In this document: positions 47,707-56,087 of the stretch, in pieces
Position numbering within the stretch: position 1 is the first letter of the stretch
Layout of the letters: each line of letters begins with the position of its first letter
Made by a program: the position numbers and the translations under genes
The notes under the pieces: model-generated
Databases searched by the model: none
Told to the model about the DNA's origin: nothing
What the model saw: only the letters and a program-made list of their open reading frames with translations
From: Gammaproteobacteria bacterium
Lineage (GTDB): Bacteria; Pseudomonadota; Gammaproteobacteria; Enterobacterales; Alteromonadaceae
Direction of reading: 5' to 3'
Length of the DNA: 64,000 nucleotides
NCBI GenBank assembly: GCA_018826295.1
Contig: JAHJZX010000021.1
Coordinates: 124,001-188,000, forward strand

Positions 47707-49809
47707 CTAGAAACTATAACGAATACCGGCATTTAACGAGCGGCCGGCACCTTTTAGCTGGCTAAAACCATTACTGTTGTCCTGGCGGTATTCGGCGATA
47801 TTTACGCCGCCAAGTGGTAGTTCATAGTCTTTATCCAACAGGTTGCTGATGCCAAAATTCAGTGTTAGCTGATTATGTTGCCATTGGCTATTCAGATCCA
47901 ATAAGGCGTAGCTGGCGGTTGGGTTTTCCAGCCGGCGACTGTCCAGCCGGCTTTTGCCATCCTGCCATTGCCATTTTAGTGCGGTTTGCAGCTTACCCAG
48001 CTGATGTTGCAGCTGAACTGAGGTATTAAATGGCCTTTGCTGGTAAAGCGGCTCGTTGCTATTGTCGCGCGTACCCCGGTTTACTTTAGCCTCTGCTTGC
48101 AACTGCCACTGACCCAGGCGGGCGTCTGACGCTAACAGCCATTGGCCACTGGCTTCAATGCCATATAAAGTGGCGTCTAAATTAACAAACTGCAGCCGGT
48201 GACGCAGGTTAGCGCCACTGTTAAAGCTGCCGGCGATGTCGACGTCAATAAAATCGCTTACCCGGGTGTAAAACGGTCTTATTTGCAGCAAGGCGTTATC
48301 GCTGTTGTACAGATACGCAATGCTCAGGGTGCGCGCGGTTTCAGGTTTAAGGTTGATATCGCCGATATAGCCATTGCCGTCACCAAACCAGCCGATCATG
48401 CTAATGGCCATTTGCCCCTGACCCCAGCTGTACCGTTCATATAGGTTAGGCGCGCGGTTTTTTTGCGCCAGGCCAAATTGGACTTGCTGGCTATCGTCCA
48501 GCTGATAACTTGCAGAAACGCTGATATCTGTCAGTGTATCGCGCTGCTTACGCTGTTGCTGATTAAACGCCTGAGCCGCCAATGCATCGGCTGCCATCAT
48601 ACCCATCATCATGTTGCTGTAGGCCTGCACCTCACCAGTATTGGTAGTAACGTGTTCCAGGCGCAGGCCATAGTTAAGGGTTAACTTTGCCGATAACTGC
48701 TGATTAAGCTCGGCAAATATTGCCAGCCGTTGGCGTTTGCCATCATTGATATTGATATAATCGTTCGGGCCCATCATCATCGAGCCGGGCACGGCGGGCC
48801 ATATATCGTTTAAGGTAAACTGATAAAACTCCTGGCCGATAATCAGTGAAGTGGTGTCTGATAGCGCGGTTTGCCAGTGCAGTTGATAGCTGTAATCGTC
48901 ACTGTCGGTCAGCATTGGCATGGTGCCGGGTTTTTCCTCGGTAAAAAAGCCCATTTCATGCTCTATGCTTTGCCAGTTAAGCCGGGCCAATAAATTACCT
49001 TCTGCCAATGGGCGCTGGTACTGTAATGTCGCGCCAACGCTCTGGTTTTCTGTCATGTCCATGTATTGGTTGGCAAAGCCCTGAAACGGAATGTACTGGT
49101 GGCTAAGTTTAACTGCAAGTTGCTCAGCGCCATTTTTCCAGGCACCTACCAGCTGATGATTTTGCGCTCTGTACAGGGTGTCCGGGACTTCTTCGTCGTT
49201 GCCGTCGCGGTAACTGTTGGCATCGCTGTAAGCGCCATCATATTTCAGGCTAATGTTTTTGCTGGACAGCTCAGTACCGGCAATCAGCTTTAATACATCG
49301 CCATTACTCTGATAGTGGCTACCAAGGTAGCTACGCTGATGCGACAGTGTGTCGCTGTCAGTAAAAGTAGGGTTAATGCTACTGACGCTGATAACGCCGG
49401 CGATGTTATCGCCACCCATACTAACCGGTGACACCCCTGCGAATACTGCAACATCATGTATTTGATTGGCAGAGATATAAGATAGCGGCGGGTTCATCTC
49501 GTTGGCGCAGGCTGCACCGATATCATTGCCGTCTATCAACACTTTAATGCGGTTGCCCATCATGCCATTTAATAGCGGCAGTGCCGACACACCGCCGGCG
49601 GCAGAAAAGTCTGCGCCTTTGCTGCGCAATAGCTGCTCGTAATCGGTTTGACTGGCATTAAAGTTAACCCCTTTAACTTCAATGATTTCCAATACAGAAC
49701 TTGAGGTTTCTGATAGCACATTGCCGCTAGCGAGCAGCAACAGGCTAAGCACAGAGTAACGAAAAGCAGGGTGGTAACGGCCTTTACCGGCGCCGGCGAG
49801 GTGTAACAT
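47707..49809 (-). CDS. OprC/NosA-like TonB-dependent copper receptor
   Basis: This 700-residue receptor has a signal peptide (L-S-L-L-L-L-A-S-G-N-V-L-S), a plug with I-E-V-K-G and V-L-I-D-G-N-D-I-G-A-A-C-A-N-E-M, and a barrel ending N-A-G-I-R-Y-S-F. The CxxxM element is C101/M105, and an H-E-M element at H284/M286 matches the CxxxM-HxM copper site known in OprC. A methionine-rich segment (M-M-M-G-M-M) is in an extracellular loop. Copper sensing and export genes (cueR-copA) lie 1.6 kb away. The likely role is copper uptake, for example for cuproenzymes. Confidence 0.87.
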   Translation of the reverse strand: MLHLAGAGKGRYHPAFRYSVLSLLLLASGNVLSETSSSVLEIIEVKGVNFNASQTDYEQLLRSKGADFSAAGGVSALPLLNGMMGNRIKVLIDGNDIGAACANEMNPPLSYISANQIHDVAVFAGVSPVSMGGDNIAGVISVSSINPTFTDSDTLSHQRSYLGSHYQSNGDVLKLIAGTELSSKNISLKYDGAYSDANSYRDGNDEEVPDTLYRAQNHQLVGAWKNGAEQLAVKLSHQYIPFQGFANQYMDMTENQSVGATLQYQRPLAEGNLLARLNWQSIEHEMGFFTEEKPGTMPMLTDSDDYSYQLHWQTALSDTTSLIIGQEFYQFTLNDIWPAVPGSMMMGPNDYININDGKRQRLAIFAELNQQLSAKLTLNYGLRLEHVTTNTGEVQAYSNMMMGMMAADALAAQAFNQQQRKQRDTLTDISVSASYQLDDSQQVQFGLAQKNRAPNLYERYSWGQGQMAISMIGWFGDGNGYIGDINLKPETARTLSIAYLYNSDNALLQIRPFYTRVSDFIDVDIAGSFNSGANLRHRLQFVNLDATLYGIEASGQWLLASDARLGQWQLQAEAKVNRGTRDNSNEPLYQQRPFNTSVQLQHQLGKLQTALKWQWQDGKSRLDSRRLENPTASYALLDLNSQWQHNQLTLNFGISNLLDKDYELPLGGVNIAEYRQDNSNGFSQLKGAGRSLNAGIRYSF

Positions 49810-49923
49810 AAAGCGGTCCTTAACTAAGTGTATTCGACCGCTAGTGTAATAAATTCATCAGCTTAACAGGGTGTGACATATTGTCGCAGTAAGCCGGTAT
49901 TGCCAACATTGCTCGGCGTAACA

Positions 49924-50253
49924 TTATAAGTTCGGTACTAAAACAGCCTGGCGTTCGTCTTCGGTTAAAATGCCCACCAACACCGTGCGTCGGCGTAATT
50001 TACGCATGCGCTCGCTGTCGTCCAGCAGGGCGCTGCGAAACAGTTTTGGCTCATTAATACAGTCTAAAATGCTATACCAATGAATATAGCCACTATGGCG
50101 CAATAATCCCGCCTGATAACGTTGCTCGAGTGTCTGCAATACTTGTGTTACCAGCTCTGGCTGCGCCAGTAACTTGTCTGCCATGGCACTGTGCAGGCGC
50201 AAAATTTGGCAATCAGTAGCCGCATTTTGTTTGGTTAGCGTGCGTCGGCGCAT
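49924..50253 (-). CDS. Hypothetical protein, small basic, copper-region
   Basis: The 109-residue protein is predominantly helical and has no recognised domain or signal peptide. Notable blocks are D-C-Q-I-L-R-L-H-S-A-M-A-D-K-L-L-A-Q and R-K-L-R-R-R-T-V-L-V-G-I-L-T-E-D-E-R. ATG at 50253 is used. It follows a 42-codon cysteine-containing ORF on the same strand with two bases between. The related C-terminal pattern occurs in small uncharacterised proteins; no function can be given. Confidence 0.6.
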   Translation of the reverse strand: MRRRTLTKQNAATDCQILRLHSAMADKLLAQPELVTQVLQTLEQRYQAGLLRHSGYIHWYSILDCINEPKLFRSALLDDSERMRKLRRRTVLVGILTEDERQAVLVPNL

Positions 50254-50255
50254 AG

Positions 50256-50384
50256 TTATACCGCACAAGCACTGTTGCTACAGCTAGTGCGTTTTGCGGC
50301 CCGGTAGGTATAGGCCTTTTTTGCCAGCCAGGTTATGTCACATTTACACAGCCTGCCGCTGCCGTCAAAAAGCAGTTTTTGCAT
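50256..50384 (-). CDS. Small four-cysteine protein (42 residues)
   Basis: From ATG at 50384 the frame runs 42 codons to TAA at 50256-50258. Cysteines fall at 13, 15, 35 and 40 (C-K-C and C-S-N-S-A-C), which could bind a metal. It is immediately upstream of the hypothetical 109-residue gene and lies in a copper-related neighbourhood. The ribosome site (GGAAC) is modest. It is too short for standard gene callers and could be chance. Confidence 0.35.
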   Translation of the reverse strand: MQKLLFDGSGRLCKCDITWLAKKAYTYRAAKRTSCSNSACAV

Positions 50385-50542
50385 GTTAGGTTCCGCCAGA
50401 AAATACCTTAGCTATTACGTTAATCGCTGCGTTAGGATCAGCCCTGAGCGCAAGCTTGCCGCTGGCGTTCAATACGGATTTTATCGATAACACCAAAAAC
50501 GGCCATAGCGGCCGATTTTGGTTGTGTTGTTAAAGCAGAGGC

Positions 50543-50995
50543 TTAGTGGCGGGTTGACTGTTTTAGTGCCCGCATTTCGTCATGACACTCTTGCATGGTC
50601 GCCAGCGACTGCAGCAAGGCTGCTTCATATTGCGGCCGTTGATTCTCAGTCAGCGCTGACCTTATCTCCTCCAGCGTTTTGTCTTCTACTTCTTCGAGCT
50701 GACTGATATAGGTATGGGCTTTGTCAGATGACACTGCACCTATTACTTTGGTGTATACCTTTCTGGCTTCTACCGACAGTGCTGAACCTTCTTCGCGTTT
50801 ACCGTCGTCTTGCACGGCAAAAGGTTGCAACTGCTCTTTCACCAGGCGGCGTGCGCTGAGCATGCGGTCAAAAAACTGCTCCAGCTGCTTGTCATCGACC
50901 TTGTCTTTTGCATCGCGGTAAAAATCAATGCCGCTGTTTAATACCTGAATAATATCAGATACATGCTTCATTTCAGGGGTATTTAAATTTGCCAT
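50543..50995 (-). CDS. PA2169-family four-helix-bundle protein (DUF2383)
   Basis: The 150-residue protein fits the PA2169/TIGR02284 family, a helical bundle related to ferritin-like folds. It has H-V-S-D-I-I-Q-V-L-N-S-G-I-D-F-Y near the start and repeated acidic helices. It is cytoplasmic, stress-associated in other bacteria, and of unknown activity. It is monocistronic. Confidence 0.8.
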   Translation of the reverse strand: MANLNTPEMKHVSDIIQVLNSGIDFYRDAKDKVDDKQLEQFFDRMLSARRLVKEQLQPFAVQDDGKREEGSALSVEARKVYTKVIGAVSSDKAHTYISQLEEVEDKTLEEIRSALTENQRPQYEAALLQSLATMQECHDEMRALKQSTRH

Positions 50996-51322
50996 AATTT
51001 GGGTTCTCCGTGTTGAAAAGTTATCGGTGATAATTTATCAGCACGCGCCACCGGTAATACCACCGTATGACGGTACACCTAAGGTAGCTGCAGTTTGCAC
51101 GCCAGATAGCACAGCGCAGGGAATAATAGCGGATTATTTTATTTAACTTATTGAATACTATATTTTTTGTCGGTTACTCGTTTAGTTTATTTAGCTTTGC
51201 GCTGAGTTGCTATTGTCTATCTGGCTCTGCATTAACTTCACAGTCTTATTAACATGTCGGTAATTTTTACCAGCAACAGCAAATAAACACAGCCGTTATG
51301 ATGATTTAAGCACGGTTGGCGC
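50996..51322. other. AT-rich intergenic region before cueR
   Basis: No gene is supported here. The middle (about 51125-51260) is noticeably AT-rich. The right edge leads into the CueR-type promoter. Confidence 0.4.
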
Positions 51323-51353
51323 TTGACCTTGCCATATGGGTAAGGTTCATACT
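51323..51353 (+). promoter_or_regulatory. CueR-type promoter of cueR-copA
   Basis: TTGACC (-35, 51323-51328) and CATACT (-10, 51348-51353) are 19 bases apart, the long spacer of MerR-family promoters. The spacer holds the dyad CCTTGCC-N4-GGTAAGG (within 51327-51345), the CueR operator. Copper-loaded CueR would untwist the spacer and activate cueR-copA. Confidence 0.75.
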
Positions 51354-51383
51354 GTTATCACAGTGATACTGCAGGAGTCTGTG

Positions 51384-51785
51384 ATGAATATTGGTCAGGC
51401 CGCCGCGGCAAGTGGCCTTAGCGCAAAAATGATCCGTCACTATGAGCAAAGTGGGCTGGTACAGCCAACCTCACGCAGCACTGCCGGTTACCGGCAATAT
51501 CAGAGCAAAGATATTGAAATACTTAAGTTTATTAAGCGGGCACGTTTGCTCGGTTTTCCATTGGCCGATATTGCCGGCCTGTTGGCGTTATGGCAAAACC
51601 CCAGGCGCTCTAACACTGTGGTAAAGCAGGTGGCGCAGCAGCATCTGCAACAAGTTGAACTGAAACTGCAAGAGCTACAGGCGATGAAACGTACACTGCA
51701 ACAAACCATCGCGCAATGTGCCGGTGATGGTGGCGCAAACTGTGCCATTTTGCAGCGCTTAACAGACGATAGCACAAAGGCCTGA
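51384..51785 (+). CDS. cueR: Copper-responsive MerR-family regulator CueR
   Basis: This 133-residue regulator starts M-N-I-G-Q-A-A and has a MerR helix-turn-helix, a long dimerisation helix and copper-binding cysteines C112 and C120, the positions used in E. coli CueR. GCAGGAG supports ATG at 51384; an upstream in-frame start at 51336 is rejected because it lies inside the promoter. It is co-directional with copA, two bases apart. It should activate copA in response to Cu(I). Confidence 0.92.
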   Translation: MNIGQAAAASGLSAKMIRHYEQSGLVQPTSRSTAGYRQYQSKDIEILKFIKRARLLGFPLADIAGLLALWQNPRRSNTVVKQVAQQHLQQVELKLQELQAMKRTLQQTIAQCAGDGGANCAILQRLTDDSTKA

Positions 51786-51787
51786 TT

Positions 51788-54025
51788 ATGAACCAAATAA
51801 CCCTTAGTATCAGTGGCATGCACTGCGGCTCTTGCGTTGGCAAAGTTGAGAAAATCTTACAGGCCGTGCCGGGTGTAAGCACGGCAACCGTTAACCTGGC
51901 AACAGAGCAGGCGCAGGTTGAGGGCAGCGCCGCGACGGCAGAGTTGTTGGCTGCACTGCAGCGTGGCGGTTATCAGGCGCAGGCATTAACGGCAAAAGCC
52001 GATAACCAGGCGGTGATGCAGCATAAAACAGCCGAAAAACAGACAGAGCAGGCGCTGTTGCTGCGTGATCTGTGGCTGGCCGCGGTATTAACCTTACCGG
52101 TATTTGTGCTGGAAATGGGTGCTCACCTCATACCGGCCTTTCACCATTGGTTAATGGCTGCTTTGGGCCAAAGCCTGAACTGGCAGCTTCAGGCGCTGCT
52201 AACCACGCTGGTGTTGCTCGGGCCGGGCAGACGCTTTATTACAACCGGTATTCCGCTACTGTTAAAAGGCCAACCTGAGATGAATTCGTTAGTGGCACTG
52301 GGCACCTTATCGGCCTGGGGCTTTTCGCTGTTGGCTACCTTTATGCCGCAGCTGCTGCCGCAAGGTACAGCGCAAGTGTATTTTGAAGCCGCCGCAGTAA
52401 TTGTTACGCTGATTTTGCTAGGGCGTTATCTGGAAGCGCGCGCCAAAGGCCAAACCGGCGCGGCGATACAGCAATTATTAAGTTTGCAGCCGGTGACGGC
52501 AACACTGTTAAAAGATGGTGTGCAGCTTAAGGTTGCGCTGGCGAAAATAATGCCCGGCGATCTGTTATTAGTGCACGCAGGTGAACGTATTGCACTGGAT
52601 GCTGTGGTGGTGCAGGGCACATCTTATATCGACGAGTCGATGCTTACCGGCGAGCCGGTAGCAAAAGCTAAACAACCAGATGATGCCGTGTATGCCGGTA
52701 CGGTAAATAAACAAGGTGTATTGCAGCTGCGAGTCAGTAAAGCCGCCGGCGATACGGTGCTGGCGCAAATTATTAACCTGGTGCAGCAGGCGCAAAGCGG
52801 CAAATTGCCGATCCAGGCGCTGGTAGATAAAGTAACCGCCATCTTTGTGCCGCTGGTGATTGTGCTGGCGCTAATCACGTTTTCGGCATGGATCTGGTTT
52901 AGTTCATCACTGAGCCTGGCACTGGTCAATGCGGTTGCTGTGCTGATTATTGCCTGCCCCTGCGCCATGGGGCTGGCGACACCGACCTCCATTATGGTTG
53001 GCACCGGCCGCGCGGCGCAACTGGGCATTTTGTTTCGCAAAGGCAGTGCGCTGCAAACGCTGCAGGATTGTAAGGTAATAGCGCTGGATAAAACCGGTAC
53101 CCTTACGCTGGGTAAGCCGCAACTAACGGACACACTGGTTGAAACCGGCTTTAGCGCAGAGCATGTTCTGGCACTGGCCGCTGCGCTGGAGCAACAATCT
53201 GAGCATCCGCTGGCTGAAGCCTTGGTTAGCGCTGCAGCGGCGCAGCAGCTGGATTTGCCGGCGGTAAACGACGTTAAAGTATACAGCGGCATGGGGCTAA
53301 GCGGCATGGTGAATGCCCAACACGTCGCCATTGGTGCCGACCGCTTTATGCAGCAGCTTAAACTGGATGTCAGCGCAAAAGCAGCGCAAGCCGATGCGCT
53401 GTCGGCCAGCGGTAAAACGGTGTTGTATCTGGCGGTAGATCACCAGCTGGCGGCAATGCTGGCGGTGGCCGACACCCTTAAACCCGGCTCGCTCGATGCG
53501 ATAGCGGCGATGCACCGGCTGGGCCTAAAAGTGGCGATGGTCAGCGGTGATAACCGCCATACCGCTAATGCCATAGCACAGCAGTTAAATATCGACACCG
53601 TGGTGGCTGAAGTTTTGCCACAGGGTAAAGTGGATGCGGTAAAACAGCTGCGCCAGCAATATGGTGCGCTGGCCTTTGTCGGTGACGGTATTAACGATGC
53701 GCCGGCGCTGGCAGAGGCTGATATTGGCTTAGCAGTAGGTAACGGCACGGATATCGCGATAGAGGCGGCCGATGTGGTGTTAATGCATACCGATGTTATG
53801 GCGGTGCTTAGTGCTTTAAGTATCAGCCGCGCGACACTGCGTAATATCCGCCAGAATTTGTTCTGGGCCTTTGGCTATAACGCGCTGCTATTACCGGTTG
53901 CGGCCGGGGTGTTGTACCCGGCCTTTGGCATATTGTTATCACCTATGCTGGCCGCCGGTGCTATGGCGTTATCCAGTGTGTTTGTGGTTACAAATGCGTT
54001 GCGGCTACGCGGCTTAGCGCCGTAG
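51788..54025 (+). CDS. copA: Cu(I)-exporting P1B-type ATPase CopA
   Basis: The 745-residue pump exports cytoplasmic Cu(I). It has one N-terminal HMA domain with G-M-H-C-G-S-C (C13, C16), eight membrane helices, the transmembrane CPC motif (C390-P-C392), phosphorylation site D434 in D-K-T-G-T-L-T, and G-D-G-I-N-D-A-P-A-L. It has one HMA domain instead of the two of E. coli CopA. It follows cueR by two bases. Confidence 0.95.
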   Translation: MNQITLSISGMHCGSCVGKVEKILQAVPGVSTATVNLATEQAQVEGSAATAELLAALQRGGYQAQALTAKADNQAVMQHKTAEKQTEQALLLRDLWLAAVLTLPVFVLEMGAHLIPAFHHWLMAALGQSLNWQLQALLTTLVLLGPGRRFITTGIPLLLKGQPEMNSLVALGTLSAWGFSLLATFMPQLLPQGTAQVYFEAAAVIVTLILLGRYLEARAKGQTGAAIQQLLSLQPVTATLLKDGVQLKVALAKIMPGDLLLVHAGERIALDAVVVQGTSYIDESMLTGEPVAKAKQPDDAVYAGTVNKQGVLQLRVSKAAGDTVLAQIINLVQQAQSGKLPIQALVDKVTAIFVPLVIVLALITFSAWIWFSSSLSLALVNAVAVLIIACPCAMGLATPTSIMVGTGRAAQLGILFRKGSALQTLQDCKVIALDKTGTLTLGKPQLTDTLVETGFSAEHVLALAAALEQQSEHPLAEALVSAAAAQQLDLPAVNDVKVYSGMGLSGMVNAQHVAIGADRFMQQLKLDVSAKAAQADALSASGKTVLYLAVDHQLAAMLAVADTLKPGSLDAIAAMHRLGLKVAMVSGDNRHTANAIAQQLNIDTVVAEVLPQGKVDAVKQLRQQYGALAFVGDGINDAPALAEADIGLAVGNGTDIAIEAADVVLMHTDVMAVLSALSISRATLRNIRQNLFWAFGYNALLLPVAAGVLYPAFGILLSPMLAAGAMALSSVFVVTNALRLRGLAP

Positions 54026-54049
54026 TTCGCCCGCTTTAATCTGCCTGCT

Positions 54050-54985
54050 TTAAGTTGTCAGTGCCATAATCCAGCTTAAATACAATGGCACACCAAACAG
54101 CACGTTAAGCGGGAAGGTAATACCCAGTGCAGCTAACAGGGCCAATCCAATGTCTGCATCCGGTATCGCAGCGCGGATAGCCGCCGGGGCGGCGATATAG
54201 GAGGCGCTAGCCATTAATGTTGCCAGTACCAGTATGCTGCCACTGCTAAGACCGAGCAGAAAACCCAGCGCTATGCCAAACCAGGCCAGGATCAGAGGGG
54301 TGATCAGGGCAAACAGCATCAGCCGCCATTGTTTAAAGGGCAGAGGTGAGCACACTTTGGCAGTACACAGGCCCATTTCCAGCAGAAACAGCGCTAGAAG
54401 TGTACTAAAGCCGCCCATTAACACTGGTGTAATGCCGGATAAGCCTGCAGGGCCATACAACCAGCCAATCAGCAAGCCACCGCCGAGCAGCAACACGCCA
54501 CGGCTGGTTAAGGCTTCATGCAGGATAGCCAGGGAGCTGGCTTTACTGCCATTAACATAGCGGTATAACCACAGCATGGTGACAATGGCCGGTAACTCCA
54601 GCAGCACCAGATACAGTGTGGTTTGTGGCGCCATCGGCAGCTCTTGCTGTATTGCCAGCGCCATTACCACCGCAAAGGTACCTGCACTGACCGAGCCGTA
54701 ATGCGCAGCCACACTGGCGGCGTTGGCGCTACTTAACCGAACAACTTTACGCAGCAGCGGATATAGCAATAACGGCAAGGCTACGCCGGTGGCAGCAATC
54801 AGGCCAAGCTCAGGCAGTATTGGCGCCAGCGGCACACCATGCAGCGCCATACCGCCTTTTAAGCCCAGGGTTAGCATCAGTAAAATTGACAGGGTTTCGT
54901 ATATTGGCAGCGGGACTTTTAAATCTGACTTTACCAGCCCGGCCAGCAGCCCCAGGGCGAAAAACGCTATTACTACATCAGGCAT
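54050..54985 (-). CDS. SbtA-like sodium-dependent bicarbonate permease
   Basis: The 311-residue membrane protein has about ten helices and the SbtA (DUF897) pattern: G-L-K-G-G-M-A-L near residue 41, A-A-H-Y-G-S-V-S-A-G-T-F near 92, and E-L-P-A-I-V in the next helix. SbtA imports bicarbonate with sodium. No adjacent carbonic anhydrase or SbtB is present. It is divergent from a LysR regulator across 129 bases. Confidence 0.85.
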   Translation of the reverse strand: MPDVVIAFFALGLLAGLVKSDLKVPLPIYETLSILLMLTLGLKGGMALHGVPLAPILPELGLIAATGVALPLLLYPLLRKVVRLSSANAASVAAHYGSVSAGTFAVVMALAIQQELPMAPQTTLYLVLLELPAIVTMLWLYRYVNGSKASSLAILHEALTSRGVLLLGGGLLIGWLYGPAGLSGITPVLMGGFSTLLALFLLEMGLCTAKVCSPLPFKQWRLMLFALITPLILAWFGIALGFLLGLSSGSILVLATLMASASYIAAPAAIRAAIPDADIGLALLAALGITFPLNVLFGVPLYLSWIMALTT

Positions 54986-55114
54986 TGCAGCTCTCCGTGA
55001 ATTAAAACCGGCGCAGTGTGCCGAATAAAATTCTTATTGCCTAATTAATAATATAGGTGTTTTATATAGATAATTATCTATGGGTGTTAGCTAAAGCTGG
55101 CTAAAAGAGGCGCA

Positions 55115-56047
55115 ATGGACGTACGGCAACTCAGTTTTCGCCTGTTGCAGGTGTATATCAGGGTAGTGCAGCTGGGCAGTATTTCCGCCGCAGCACGGGC
55201 GCTGCATTTAACCCAGCCGACGGTATCGCTGCAGCTGAAAAAACTGTCTGATGTCTTAAACGAGCCGTTACTGCACAGCCACGCCGGTGCCCTGCAGCCT
55301 ACCGCAGCCGGCCAGGCGCTGTATCAGGCGGCTTGTGATGTGCTTAGCCGGTTTGATGATTTAGCTGGTGAAATCAGCGAACTGCACGCCGGGCGACGCG
55401 GCAGCCTAAGCATAGCGGTGGTGAATACTGCGCAATATTTAATGCCGCGCATCCTGGCAGCGTTTTACCGCCGTTTTCCGCAAATTGAAGTGACCTTACA
55501 TATTGGCAACCGGGCGCATATTTTAAGCCGCTTTGAACAGCAACAAGATGATATTTACCTGTTTAGCCACCCGCCGGGTGGCGAGCATGTGGTGGCGACG
55601 CCGATAGTAAAAAACCCGCTGCAGCTGATTGCGCCTTTAGAGCATTGGGCGGTAGAACAACGACAACTGAGCTTTAACCAGCTGAAACAAGAGCGGTTTT
55701 TACTACGTGAACCCGGCAGTGCCACCAGAATGATGTTTGAAGCCTGGCTTAGCAGCCAGGGCATACAACTTAGCCACAGCATGCAAATTGAAAGTAATGA
55801 AGCGATACGGCTTAGCGTAGCGGCAGGATTGGGACTGGCACTGATCTCCGGCCATACCCTGCTGGAAGGGCGGGAAAAACTGGCGGTGCTGAACGTGGCA
55901 GGCTTTCCGCTGAACAGTCATTGGTATCTGGTACGTAATGCCGATAAACGCTTATCTTATGCTGCAGAGTCGCTAACCGGTTTTATTGCCGCACACTTGC
56001 CAGACTGTATCGAACCGGAATGGTTGTTAGACAAGGTTACACTGTAA
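55115..56047 (+). CDS. LysR-family regulator divergent from the bicarbonate permease
   Basis: The 310-residue protein has an N-terminal winged helix (G-S-I-S-A-A-A-R-A-L-H-L-T-Q-P-T-V-S) and a CbbR/CmpR-like effector domain (N-T-A-Q-Y-L-M-P-R, V-A-A-G-L-G-L-A-L-I-S). CbbR-type regulators respond to carbon status in other bacteria, and the divergent sbtA-like gene fits such a role. That link is inferred from position. Ribosome site is AGAGG. Confidence 0.85.
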   Translation: MDVRQLSFRLLQVYIRVVQLGSISAAARALHLTQPTVSLQLKKLSDVLNEPLLHSHAGALQPTAAGQALYQAACDVLSRFDDLAGEISELHAGRRGSLSIAVVNTAQYLMPRILAAFYRRFPQIEVTLHIGNRAHILSRFEQQQDDIYLFSHPPGGEHVVATPIVKNPLQLIAPLEHWAVEQRQLSFNQLKQERFLLREPGSATRMMFEAWLSSQGIQLSHSMQIESNEAIRLSVAAGLGLALISGHTLLEGREKLAVLNVAGFPLNSHWYLVRNADKRLSYAAESLTGFIAAHLPDCIEPEWLLDKVTL

Positions 56048-56087
56048 CTGCGCTGCCGCCGGTTAAGACGACAGCGCTGCTTAGGTG

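Noticed and set aside
52624-53331. 235-codon minus-strand frame inside copA
   Set aside because: It is an antisense shadow with cysteine/serine-rich, non-protein-like composition.
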